From contig JAFYKU010000008.1 of the NCBI GenBank assembly GCA_017537405.1, positions 1 through 20,024 on the forward strand: a DNA stretch of 20,024 nt, in the 5' to 3' direction. A program made the translations under genes and the position numbers. Within the stretch, counting starts at the first letter, position 1. Each line of letters opens with the position of its first letter. The notes under the pieces are model-generated. The model made no database searches. It saw only the letters and a program-made list of their open reading frames with translations, and was not told where the DNA came from. The stretch is from Clostridia bacterium (GTDB taxonomy: Bacteria; Bacillota; Clostridia; Christensenellales; UBA1242). Positions 1 to 5,972 of this stretch are shown piece after piece.

Positions 1-348
1 CTTTAACAAACCGAAGTTGGCTAAGCCCAAGCCAACGAACAAAAGTACTAAACCGAATGAAGTAACGATATCGGCGTTAATAACGGGCAATTGGTTAACC
101 GCCATGGTAACAGCACGGGTGCGTTTGCCTAAATACAAAATTCCAGTAGCTGCCATGGAAGCAATAATTGTCGCAATCAACGAAGCGACCACGGCAATTA
201 ACAAAGTATTACCGATAGCGGTCATATATTCTGATGTTGTAAACAATTCAACATAGAATTCTAACCCGTTACTAAATGATAAGTAGATGAGTAAAAGAAT
301 TGGTAAATAAACAATTGCCATGACGGCTAAAATCAATGTCATTCCCAT
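1..348 (-). CDS. potC: Spermidine/putrescine ABC transporter permease PotC (C-terminus missing)
   Basis: Second membrane permease of a polyamine importer; with PotB it forms the channel driven by PotA. Reading 348 down to 1 on the minus strand gives 116 codons without a stop; the gene runs off the left edge, so about half is missing. The N-terminal transmembrane segment (about residues 4-24, with YLPILLLIYLSFSN), an IGNTLLIA stretch and NQLPVINADIVTSFGL are typical of PotC permeases. The EAA loop expected further on lies outside the window. The ATG at 348 sits 3 nt after the potB stop; an AGGAGGT Shine-Dalgarno lies inside the end of potB (361-367), which supports this start and translational coupling. 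The substrate-binding gene potD would be expected further left (inference). Confidence 0.88.
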   Translation of the reverse strand, partial: MGMTLILAVMAIVYLPILLLIYLSFSNGLEFYVELFTTSEYMTAIGNTLLIAVVASLIATIIASMAATGILYLGKRTRAVTMAVNQLPVINADIVTSFGLVLLFVGLGLANFGLLK

Positions 349-351
349 AGC

Positions 352-1149
352 TTACACAAGACCTCCTTCTTTTTTGTTGTTGCCGATGCGTGACAGACGG
401 TTTGCAATAAAGACCGACAAGCCGACCAAAGCTAATAAAACCAAGGCAATGACAGCAGCTCCCGATTTATTATCTTTGGTGAACATGATGTTTAATTGTT
501 CGCCAATCATGAAGGTACTTTGGTTGCCCAAGTATTCACTCATATAGTAAGTAGAAACAGCTGGAGTGAAGACCATTAAGAAACCGCTAATGATACCAGA
601 CATGGACAAAGGTAAAACAACTTTGAAGAATGTGGTCATTGGTGAAGCACCCAAATCCGCACTAACTTCTAAATAAGAGTGGGGAATACCGGTAATGACC
701 AAATAAATGGGCATTAACATGAAAGGTAAGTAGTCAATGATTAAACCCAAGGTTAACAAGGTTTCGCCGGCAGGAATACCAACCAAGGAAGCCAAGTTTT
801 TTAAAGCGATGGTGCGTAACAAACCGTTAATCCACATGGGAGCAACCAAAGCCATTAAAACCATGTATTGTGCGGTTTTGGAACGAATTTTGGAAATGGT
901 GTACGCCAAAGGATAACCGATTAAGATACAAACCAAGGAAGCGGTTAAAGCGATACGCAAACTGCGGCCGATCGTGGCCCATTGGCTGCTGTCGGTGAAG
1001 AACGCGGAAACTTCAGCAAAAGAGAAACTGCCTTCGCCAAAGAAAGCGTAGCCGAACAACATAAACAATGGAACGACCACAAAAATAAACATATAAATTA
1101 CATAAGGAAGGGCAAAAAGACTGCGTGAATTGAAATTAATTTTTTTCAT
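352..1149 (-). CDS. potB: Spermidine/putrescine ABC transporter permease PotB
   Basis: First permease of the polyamine importer, an inner-membrane protein of 265 aa, close to the usual family length (about 270-285). About six hydrophobic segments are visible, the first at residues 12-35. The cytoplasmic EAA-type loop that contacts the ATPase is seen as EVSADLGASP followed by FFKVVLPLS near residues 161-182. The region VAPMWINGLLRTIA is typical of PotB. It starts inside the end of potA (14-nt overlap) with an AAGG SD about 11 nt upstream of the ATG, and it is followed after 3 nt by potC. It is presumably co-transcribed from the potA promoter. Whether the transported substrate is spermidine, putrescine or another cation cannot be read from the sequence. 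Confidence 0.92.
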   Translation of the reverse strand: MKKINFNSRSLFALPYVIYMFIFVVVPLFMLFGYAFFGEGSFSFAEVSAFFTDSSQWATIGRSLRIALTASLVCILIGYPLAYTISKIRSKTAQYMVLMALVAPMWINGLLRTIALKNLASLVGIPAGETLLTLGLIIDYLPFMLMPIYLVITGIPHSYLEVSADLGASPMTTFFKVVLPLSMSGIISGFLMVFTPAVSTYYMSEYLGNQSTFMIGEQLNIMFTKDNKSGAAVIALVLLALVGLSVFIANRLSRIGNNKKEGGLV

Positions 1150-2566
1150 CGTGGCGCACCTTAATGTCTTCTTTTTTAATTACTAGACCCACACGGTCAT
1201 CGGTGTTCCAGTCGTACGGTGTATCCACGATTAACGCCGTATCATTATCTAACCAAATTTTAACTTGGTAGTATTTGCCCTTATAAATCATGTCGGTAAT
1301 GTTACCGCTGATTTGTCCTTCATCTTCGTTGTCGGTTAATTCGATTTTATCAAAATCAATAGTCGCAATTACGCGGTCGCCTTTATTAAAGGTTTCGCCT
1401 GCGTTTGGTACGAATTCGAAATCTGTATCGCCAATAGAAATCGTGTTTTCGCCGGTGATTTCGGTTTTGTATTCATTGGTAATGCAATCTTTCGGCATAA
1501 CATGAATGCCGTCGGGTGCAATGCTCATCATAATTTTTTCGCCAACTTCAAAAGCTTTCGTATTTTTTACGGATAATTCATAGTTGTCTAAAACAACAGT
1601 GATATCGTAGAAAGTACCTTTGAAAACGACATTCATAACTGTACCTTCGAATTGTGGTTCGCGTGGGTTAATTTTAATATCTTCAGGACGAATCAGAATA
1701 TCAACTGGTTCGTTTGGTTCAAACCCTTTATCCATACAAGGGAATTGGTGACCAAAGAATTCGACCAACTTATCTTTAATCATTTTGCCCGAAATAATAT
1801 TACTTTCGCCAATGAAGTCTGCGGTAAACGCATTTTGTGGTTCATCATAGATTTTCTTTGGTGTTCCTACTTGTTGGATTTGACCGTCACGCATGACAAC
1901 AATGGTGTCACTCATGGTCATCGCTTCTTCTTGGTCGTGAGTAACGAAAATGAAAGTGATGCCCAATTCTTTGTGCAAACGGCGTAATTCAATTTGCATT
2001 TCTTTACGCATTTTCAAATCCAGTGCGGATAATGGTTCGTCTAAAAGTAAAACTTTTGGTTCGTTAACAATCGCACGCGCAATTGCAACGCGTTGTTGTT
2101 GACCACCGGAAAGACTGTCAATATCACGGTGTCCGTAAGCTTCTAAGTCCACCATGCGTAAGGCACGATTAACTTTGTCGGCAATTTCTTGTTGGCTCAG
2201 TAAGCGATAGCCCTTTTTGCTGTTTGCATCGGGAACGGTCTTCAATTTTAAACCGTAAGCGATATTGTTAAACACATTTAAATGTGGAAACAATGCGTAT
2301 TTTTGGAAAACTGTGTTGATATTGCGTTTGTGGGGAGGAACAGATGTTACATCTTCGCCTTCCAAATAAATTTCCCCCGCGGTTGGTTGTTCGAAGCCCG
2401 CCAACATACGCAAGATTGTGGTCTTACCACAACCCGATGGACCAAGAATGGTTACGAAATCTCCTTTTTTAATGGATAAGGAAACGTCATCTACGGCCTT
2501 CTCCTTGTCGTAGATTTTTACGACGTTTTTTAGTTCGATAATTTTTTCTCCTGTGAATTTTGCCAC
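1136..2566 (-). CDS. potA: Spermidine/putrescine ABC transporter ATPase PotA, with duplicated C-terminal TOBE-like domain
   Basis: ATP-hydrolysing subunit of the polyamine importer, acting at the cytoplasmic face of PotB/PotC. Visible motifs: Walker A GPSGCGKTT (residues 42-50), Q-loop Q88, signature LSGGQQQ (152-158), Walker B VLLLDEP (172-178) and switch His in VTHDQEE (H210). At 476 aa it is about 100 residues longer than usual PotA. The extra length appears to be a second TOBE-like unit: FKGTFYDITVVLDN (315-328) in the first unit matches YKGKYYQVKIWLDN near 429-442, and each is followed by a similar strand pattern. The start is a GTG with AGGTAGGG upstream; an out-of-frame ATG lies 5 nt before it. 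It overlaps potB by 14 nt. Transcription is expected from the promoter at 2626-2654. Confidence 0.93.
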   Translation of the reverse strand: MAKFTGEKIIELKNVVKIYDKEKAVDDVSLSIKKGDFVTILGPSGCGKTTILRMLAGFEQPTAGEIYLEGEDVTSVPPHKRNINTVFQKYALFPHLNVFNNIAYGLKLKTVPDANSKKGYRLLSQQEIADKVNRALRMVDLEAYGHRDIDSLSGGQQQRVAIARAIVNEPKVLLLDEPLSALDLKMRKEMQIELRRLHKELGITFIFVTHDQEEAMTMSDTIVVMRDGQIQQVGTPKKIYDEPQNAFTADFIGESNIISGKMIKDKLVEFFGHQFPCMDKGFEPNEPVDILIRPEDIKINPREPQFEGTVMNVVFKGTFYDITVVLDNYELSVKNTKAFEVGEKIMMSIAPDGIHVMPKDCITNEYKTEITGENTISIGDTDFEFVPNAGETFNKGDRVIATIDFDKIELTDNEDEGQISGNITDMIYKGKYYQVKIWLDNDTALIVDTPYDWNTDDRVGLVIKKEDIKVRHDEKN

Positions 2567-2625
2567 TGCATAAAACCCTACCTTTTTGTTTAAATTTTTT
2601 GCTAAATAGCATTAAAAATTGAGTT

Positions 2626-2654
2626 ATTATGCAATTTACAGAACGCATTGTCAA
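2626..2654 (-). promoter_or_regulatory. Sigma-70-type promoter of the potABC operon
   Basis: On the minus strand TTGACA (2649-2654) is followed by a 17-bp spacer and CATAAT (2626-2631), a near-consensus housekeeping promoter. The expected start of transcription is near 2619, which gives a leader of about 50 nt before the potA GTG. It lies in the 100-bp space shared with the divergent membrane-protein gene at 2667. Confidence 0.85.
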
Positions 2655-2666
2655 TAATAAATTTTG

Positions 2667-3122
2667 ATGAGTCGGACAGCTTATATTACTAACATTTTTG
2701 TACGCGGTTTTTTCATTTTTATCGTGGTATATTTGCTGCTGCGACAGCTGTTTTGGGCGTTGTTTTTGGCGGTTGGGATTAATGTCATTTATGAGTTGAC
2801 GGCGGGGCGAAAATTCTGGCAAGCATGGCGGAACGCTCCCAAAAAACCGCGACGGAATTGGCGGGGAGTGTTGCGTGATTTGTGGCGCCGTGCTTTTTCA
2901 CGGGAACGGACGAAAGGGTTAGTTTTTGCCGGCATCATTTTACTGTTGACCAGTTATGTGGTCAAGTTTCAAGTCTATTATATATTAGTAGCATGTTTGG
3001 TTTTTACTTTGGCGGCAATTAGCCGCTTTGCACCACCGGTAAAATCTGATACAATAAAACATGAATCGTCAGGAGACACAAACCTTGGCTCAACAACTGG
3101 CACACCGCCTACAACAAAGTAA
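2667..3122 (+). CDS. Small four-helix membrane protein of unknown function
   Basis: A 151-aa protein I do not recognise. Four hydrophobic segments form two hairpins (about residues 11-25, 28-42, 84-98 and 103-119), separated by a strongly basic, Trp/Arg-rich cytoplasmic-type loop (46-82, with RNAPKKPRRNWRG). The tail (121-151) is hydrophilic and rich in Ser, Thr and Gly; it overlaps the tsaE promoter and the first 62 nt of tsaE. I chose the ATG at 2667; a TTG directly before it is a possible start. There is no SD sequence. It is divergent from potA and precedes tsaE/tsaB, but nothing links it to either function. The tail's low-complexity composition may reflect constraint from the overlapping tsaE frame. 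Confidence 0.65.
   Translation: MSRTAYITNIFVRGFFIFIVVYLLLRQLFWALFLAVGINVIYELTAGRKFWQAWRNAPKKPRRNWRGVLRDLWRRAFSRERTKGLVFAGIILLLTSYVVKFQVYYILVACLVFTLAAISRFAPPVKSDTIKHESSGDTNLGSTTGTPPTTK
3027..3055 (+). promoter_or_regulatory. Candidate extended -10 promoter giving leaderless tsaE mRNA
   Basis: TTTGCA (3027-3032), 17-bp spacer, TACAAT (3050-3055) preceded by TGA, i.e. an extended -10 element. It ends 5 nt before the tsaE ATG at 3061, so initiation would fall at or within 1-2 nt of the start codon. No SD lies before the ATG. The element is inside the 3' end of the upstream gene. Confidence 0.5.
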
Positions 3123-3465
3123 CGGTGGTGTTGTGTTGTTGCATGGTGCCATGGGTGCAGGCAAAACGACTTTTGTGGGTGATGTAGTGCGCGCTTTGTG
3201 TCCTGATGCAATGCCGGCCAGTCCGACTTTTACCATTATTAATCAGTATGCCGAAAACATTTTTCATGCGGACTTATATCGCTTGTGGGAAAATGAAAAC
3301 CAAACGATTGATGCCGTGATGCAAGGGATTGGTTTGGCGGATTTGTGCGTACCCGGTAACTATGTTTTTATTGAATGGCCGAATGATTTACATTTTCCGG
3401 GGGCAATAAAAATTATCATTCAAGTCAAGGAGGACGGGGAGCGTGAATTTACTGTTATTGGATAG
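3061..3465 (+). CDS. tsaE: tRNA threonylcarbamoyladenosine biosynthesis ATPase TsaE
   Basis: ATPase that works with TsaB and TsaD to add the threonylcarbamoyl group to A37 of ANN-decoding tRNAs (t6A). The protein is 134 aa, within the usual range. Seen motifs: P-loop GAMGAGKTTF (29-38), SPTF (54-57), the family signature HADLYRL (69-75) and FIEWP (103-107). The ATG at 3061 gives an N-terminus (RQETQTLAQQLA) that aligns with the usual helix before the first strand; a TTG at 3085 preceded by AGGAG is an alternative start but would remove part of that helix. It overlaps the upstream membrane-protein gene by 62 nt and tsaB by 23 nt. A leaderless promoter probably precedes it. Confidence 0.93.
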   Translation: MNRQETQTLAQQLAHRLQQSNGGVVLLHGAMGAGKTTFVGDVVRALCPDAMPASPTFTIINQYAENIFHADLYRLWENENQTIDAVMQGIGLADLCVPGNYVFIEWPNDLHFPGAIKIIIQVKEDGEREFTVIG

Positions 3466-3814
3466 TACACAAACGCAGTTAGTTGTGGCTTTGGCGGTCG
3501 ATGGCGTCATTACGGTAACCAAGACTTGTGACGAACAACGGCAGCATGATAAAAATGTGAACCGTTTGATTCATGAATTGAACATACCCAAATTTGATGC
3601 GGTGGCCGTGGTGACGGGGCCGGGGTCATGGACAGGAATTCGTGTGGGGTTAGCGGTGGCAAAGGCGTTTGCTTATGCACAAAAGATTCCAGTCATTGCT
3701 TTGACCGAAAAATTAGATATAGACGAAGCGATGCGTAAATATCATGCGGGGGAAACGGTGGACCCATTTGCTTTGCAACCATTCTATAATGGTGAATTTA
3801 TTATAAAACATTAA
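3443..3814 (+). CDS. tsaB: TsaB, internally shortened (t6A complex scaffold)
   Basis: Non-catalytic partner of TsaD in the t6A complex. The N-terminal half is clear: MNLLLLDSTQT at the start and the family hallmark GPGSWTGIRVGLAVAKAFAY (residues 59-78). The protein is only 123 aa, whereas the family is usually about 200-230. After IPVIAL (82-87) it jumps almost at once to an ending like the usual TsaB C-terminus (DPFALQPFY, 107-115, compare the common PxYLR). Most of the second ASKHA lobe is therefore absent. No remainder is seen downstream, where a promoter begins 9 bp after the stop, so this looks like an internal deletion rather than a frameshift. The start is GTG with AAGGAGG inside the end of tsaE. 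tsaD is not in the window. Confidence 0.85.
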   Translation: MNLLLLDSTQTQLVVALAVDGVITVTKTCDEQRQHDKNVNRLIHELNIPKFDAVAVVTGPGSWTGIRVGLAVAKAFAYAQKIPVIALTEKLDIDEAMRKYHAGETVDPFALQPFYNGEFIIKH

Positions 3815-3822
3815 AGTTGCGT

Positions 3823-3851
3823 TTGACGGCGAAAATTGCTTGTGATAGAAT
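3823..3851 (+). promoter_or_regulatory. Sigma-70-type promoter of the small-gene island
   Basis: TTGACG (3823-3828), 17-bp spacer, TAGAAT (3846-3851), with TGA just before the -10 hexamer (extended -10). The expected transcription start is near 3858, so the 86-aa gene at 3935 has a leader of about 75 nt. This promoter directly follows the end of tsaB. Confidence 0.8.
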
Positions 3852-3873
3852 GAAAATCTTGTGAAAAATACAG

Positions 3874-3896
3874 TTTGGCAATTTTTTATCGCCAAA
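3874..3896 (+). other. Short hairpin in the 5' leader of the 86-aa gene
   Basis: TTTGGC (3874-3879) and GCCAAA (3891-3896) form a perfect 6-bp stem with an 11-nt AT-rich loop, and CTTG (3858-3861) can pair with CAAG (3899-3902) outside it. It starts at about the predicted transcript 5' end. It could be a stabilising or regulatory leader structure; it matches no riboswitch class I recognise and is too weak for a confident call. Confidence 0.35.
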
Positions 3897-3934
3897 AGCA
3901 AGTATAACAAAAAAACAAAAGGAAGAATTGAAAC

Positions 3935-4195
3935 ATGGGAAACGATATTAGAGAAAACAAACATTTTGCGCGTGCAAATAAAAAAAGAGCTTTTAGGCGT
4001 GATCGCTTTTCAAGGGGTCATAAAAGAGAAAATAATTTATTAAGGGAATTTGAAAACTTAATTTATGCGGCTGAGGCGGGTGAATTATCCGAATCAATAT
4101 TGAGTGCAACAAGTGGTCGAACTGCAGATTATGTGTGTGAAGTCTTTCATCAAGAAAAATTGAGGAATGGTTCTACCGAAGAACTCTCAATGTAA
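3935..4195 (+). CDS. Small basic protein of unknown function (86 aa)
   Basis: Not recognised. The first 35 residues are extremely basic and contain many Arg, Lys, His and Asn (KKRAFRRDRFSRGHKREN), suggesting nucleic-acid or ribosome contact (inference only). The second half is acidic to neutral and probably helical (LLREFENLIYAAEAGELSES). A good SD, AAAGGAAG, lies about 10 nt before the ATG, and the promoter at 3823-3851 precedes it. An overlapping GTG frame at 3861 is ignored because it lacks an SD. It is the first gene of an AT-rich run of four small genes between tsaB and the hydrolase. It could be a lineage-specific protein or a mobile-element remnant; no motif decides. Confidence 0.6.
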   Translation: MGNDIRENKHFARANKKRAFRRDRFSRGHKRENNLLREFENLIYAAEAGELSESILSATSGRTADYVCEVFHQEKLRNGSTEELSM

Positions 4196-4245
4196 AAAAG
4201 TGTGTAATTAATCTAAAAAATGTTGAAGAAAAGTAGTTAGCCCTA

Positions 4246-4275
4246 TTGACTTTGGGTAGTTTAGCATGGGATAAT
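4246..4275 (+). promoter_or_regulatory. Sigma-70-type promoter upstream of the 64-aa gene
   Basis: TTGACT (4246-4251), 18-bp spacer, GATAAT (4270-4275). Predicted start near 4282, about 20 nt before the ATG at 4302, leaving room for the AAAAGGAG SD. This gives the second and third small genes their own transcript, independent of the promoter at 3823. Confidence 0.65.
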
Positions 4276-4301
4276 ATAGGCATAAAAAGGAGATTAAAAT
4301 T

Positions 4302-4496
4302 ATGGCTAAATTTGATTTAGATGCAGAAATGATGGAAGATTTGATGGCGGCTGATGATAAAATTCAGGCAATGTTTGAAACTGCAAGCAAGCCAAAATTG
4401 CGTTGTTTAGCAAAGGATGCATTTCGCAAAGATGCTGTGAAGAAAAATCACCAACATAAAAATGCACAACCAAAAGAAGTGGTAAACGAAAAATAA
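4302..4496 (+). CDS. Small charged protein of unknown function (64 aa)
   Basis: Not recognised. The first half is acidic and Met-rich (DLDAEMMEDLMAADDKIQAM), predicted to be an amphipathic helix; the second half is Lys/His/Gln-rich (KDAVKKNHQHKNAQPKE). There is no signal peptide or membrane segment. A strong AAAAAGGAG SD lies about 10 nt before the ATG, and a promoter is seen at 4246-4275. The next gene starts 16 nt after its stop, so the two are probably an operon. Codon use is AT-rich, like the other genes of this island. Confidence 0.6.
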   Translation: MAKFDLDAEMMEDLMAADDKIQAMFETASKPKLRCLAKDAFRKDAVKKNHQHKNAQPKEVVNEK

Positions 4497-4512
4497 TTTT
4501 TGGAGTAAAAAA

Positions 4513-4710
4513 ATGAATTACGAAAATTTATCACACAAAGCAAGGGTAAAAGCAAAAAAAGCTTATAAAGAAGATAAAGAATTTGAAGAACTTATTGATT
4601 TAATGATGGACGCAGGTTTTCCACAAAATACAAGAGGTAAATTGCGTACACTTGTGTCTTCATTTAATCTTGCAAGTTTAAAAAGTAATGATATCCAAAT
4701 CAGTAAATAA
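4513..4710 (+). CDS. Small basic protein of unknown function (65 aa)
   Basis: Not recognised. Lys-rich N-terminal half (KARVKAKKAYKEDKEFEELI) followed by LMMDAGFPQNTRGKLRTLVS, which looks like a small helical bundle; no signal peptide or membrane segment. SD TTTGGAG lies about 7 nt before the ATG. It follows the 64-aa gene after 16 nt and is likely co-translated with it. Two small proteins of similar size, one half acidic and one basic, in one operon is a layout seen in toxin-antitoxin pairs, but neither shows a known toxin fold or DNA-binding motif, so I do not make that call. Confidence 0.6.
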   Translation: MNYENLSHKARVKAKKAYKEDKEFEELIDLMMDAGFPQNTRGKLRTLVSSFNLASLKSNDIQISK

Positions 4711-4767
4711 GTAAATTAATCACTTTTTTGTCATAATTATGAGTCTTATAAATAAGGAGAAAAAAAC

Positions 4768-5202
4768 ATGAAACATTATGAAAATAAAATTTGTTTGGAA
4801 GAAAAATCAGTCATTCGTAGTATTGTCAAAGAATTAATTGAAAAAAGCTTAACGGAAGATTTTAAAAAATCAGATTTGGCAGTGAATGCAGATTTTTTAG
4901 CTTCATTTGAAAATGAAATTTCTGGTTCAGTTGTGAGAGCGTTTAAGTCAAAAGGTTATAACGAATATGACGAAATTAACACAGCAGAAGTTATCGAATT
5001 TACAGATAATTTGATTTTTGGTCGTTTGCGTTTTAAAAAAGGTATGGCGGTAGCGGAAAATTCAAAAAAATTAGCGAAACTTAAATCTGATGATTTCCAC
5101 AAAGGAAACAAAGAAACATTAGCAGAAACTCGTTTGGGTTATGCTATTCCAGGCGCTCAAAGTGTTAAATCATTGGGTCAAAGTTTCATTAAAGTTAATT
5201 GA
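4768..5202 (+). CDS. Hypothetical cytoplasmic protein (144 aa)
   Basis: Not recognised. A soluble, mostly helical, Lys/Glu-rich protein (KSVIRSIVKELIEKSLTEDF near residues 14-33), with a middle part EVIEFTDNLIFGRLRFKKGM and a C-terminal part richer in Gly and Ser (GYAIPGAQSVKSLGQSF). A strong AAGGAG SD lies 7 nt before the ATG. The 57-nt gap before it holds a weak TATAAA (4747-4752) without a convincing -35, so it may be read from the promoter at 4246. It ends with TGA TGA and is followed by the terminator-like hairpin at 5223-5296. Base composition is low: hand counts of two 60-base lines (4801 and 4861) give 17 and 15 G+C. Confidence 0.65.
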   Translation: MKHYENKICLEEKSVIRSIVKELIEKSLTEDFKKSDLAVNADFLASFENEISGSVVRAFKSKGYNEYDEINTAEVIEFTDNLIFGRLRFKKGMAVAENSKKLAKLKSDDFHKGNKETLAETRLGYAIPGAQSVKSLGQSFIKVN

Positions 5203-5222
5203 TGATTTAATAAGCGTAAAAT

Positions 5223-5296
5223 AAAAAAGTCCGTATATGTAATAGAAAAACCGAATAAGTGGTGCAATTCATATATTACATTATGCGGACTTTTTT
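5223..5296 (+). terminator. Long intrinsic-terminator-like hairpin overlapping the hydrolase start
   Basis: The left arm starts AAAAAAGTCCG (5223-5233) and continues TATATGTAATA (to 5244). It pairs with the right arm 5274-5296, which ends CGGACTTTTTT. Counting by hand: 6 A-T pairs, 5 pairs of GTCCG with CGGAC, one G-T wobble, 3 pairs, a single bulged T (5281) and 7 more pairs; the loop is about 29 nt. The T-run (5291-5296) makes it a plausible terminator for the small-gene island; the A-run makes it usable on the other strand too. The right arm contains the hydrolase ATG (5283-5285). Confidence 0.75.
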
Positions 5297-5972
5297 GTTG
5301 CTTCACGGTTGGGGTGGTAATGCGGATAGTTTTGCGCCGATTAGTCAATATTTAGCAAGAATGCCGGACTGTCAAGTTTTGACACCCAGTTTCCTTTGTC
5401 CACCGTGTGAAGTTTATACTTTGGACGATTATGTCGATGATTTGGAAAAATATCTTCGGCAATACAATGTGACACGCTGTGTTGTGATTGCTCATTCCTT
5501 TGGGGCGCGGTTGGTAGCGCTAATCAATGTGCGGTATCCGAAATTGTTCACACAAATTATTATTACAGGTGGTGCGGGTTTACCACATAAGTCTTTAGGT
5601 GTGTGGTGGAAAGTTAAGTGGTATCGGTTACTGCGGCGGTGCGGAGTGCGGGTGCAAGGTGGCAGTCGGGATTATCGTCAGCTGGACGCCAACGGAAAAC
5701 GGACTTTTCAGAATATCATTCATCGCAATTTAACGAATGAAGTTGCACAAATTACGGCACCAACTTTGTTGATTTGGGGCACGCGGGACAAAGATACTCC
5801 GTTGTGTCAAATGCGCCGTTGGAAGCGGTTGGTGCCGCACGCGCAAAAAATATGTTATCGCGGCAAAGGTCATTTTGCCTATTTAGAAGACAGTGCGCGT
5901 TTTATCAATGATGTGATGCGTTTTTTGCGCAAACACGAAAGGAGGAGGAATGATGTGGCACGGAATGCATGA
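5283..5972 (+). CDS. Alpha/beta hydrolase, substrate unknown
   Basis: A 229-aa alpha/beta-hydrolase-fold enzyme, cytoplasmic (no signal peptide). Visible: oxyanion-hole HGWGG (8-12), nucleophile elbow AHSFGAR (Ser72), the acid in GTRDKDTP (Asp169) and catalytic His in GKGHF (His197). A short, basic lid follows the elbow region (WWKVKWYRLLRRCG, about 108-121). I chose the ATG at 5283 because MRTFLLLHGWGG begins directly with the first strand, as in homologues; an in-frame GTG at 5259 has no SD and would lie in the hairpin loop. TATATT (5272-5277) ends 5 nt before the ATG, compatible with a leaderless transcript. It overlaps the MurF-like gene by 23 nt, so it may act in the same envelope process, but the substrate cannot be read. 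Confidence 0.85.
   Translation: MRTFLLLHGWGGNADSFAPISQYLARMPDCQVLTPSFLCPPCEVYTLDDYVDDLEKYLRQYNVTRCVVIAHSFGARLVALINVRYPKLFTQIIITGGAGLPHKSLGVWWKVKWYRLLRRCGVRVQGGSRDYRQLDANGKRTFQNIIHRNLTNEVAQITAPTLLIWGTRDKDTPLCQMRRWKRLVPHAQKICYRGKGHFAYLEDSARFINDVMRFLRKHERRRNDVARNA

Noticed and set aside
3443..3814. Frameshifted tsaB with the rest in another frame downstream
   Set aside because: Downstream of the stop lies a promoter and leader, not coding sequence, and the protein ends with a TsaB-like C-terminus.
3861..4043. 60-codon frame starting with GTG in the leader of the 86-aa gene
   Set aside because: No SD before its GTG, and the overlapping frame at 3935 has a good SD and spacing. A leader peptide cannot be wholly excluded.
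4302..4710. Toxin-antitoxin pair
   Set aside because: Two small genes in tandem with acidic and basic halves fit the layout, but neither protein shows a known toxin fold, nuclease residues or DNA-binding motif.
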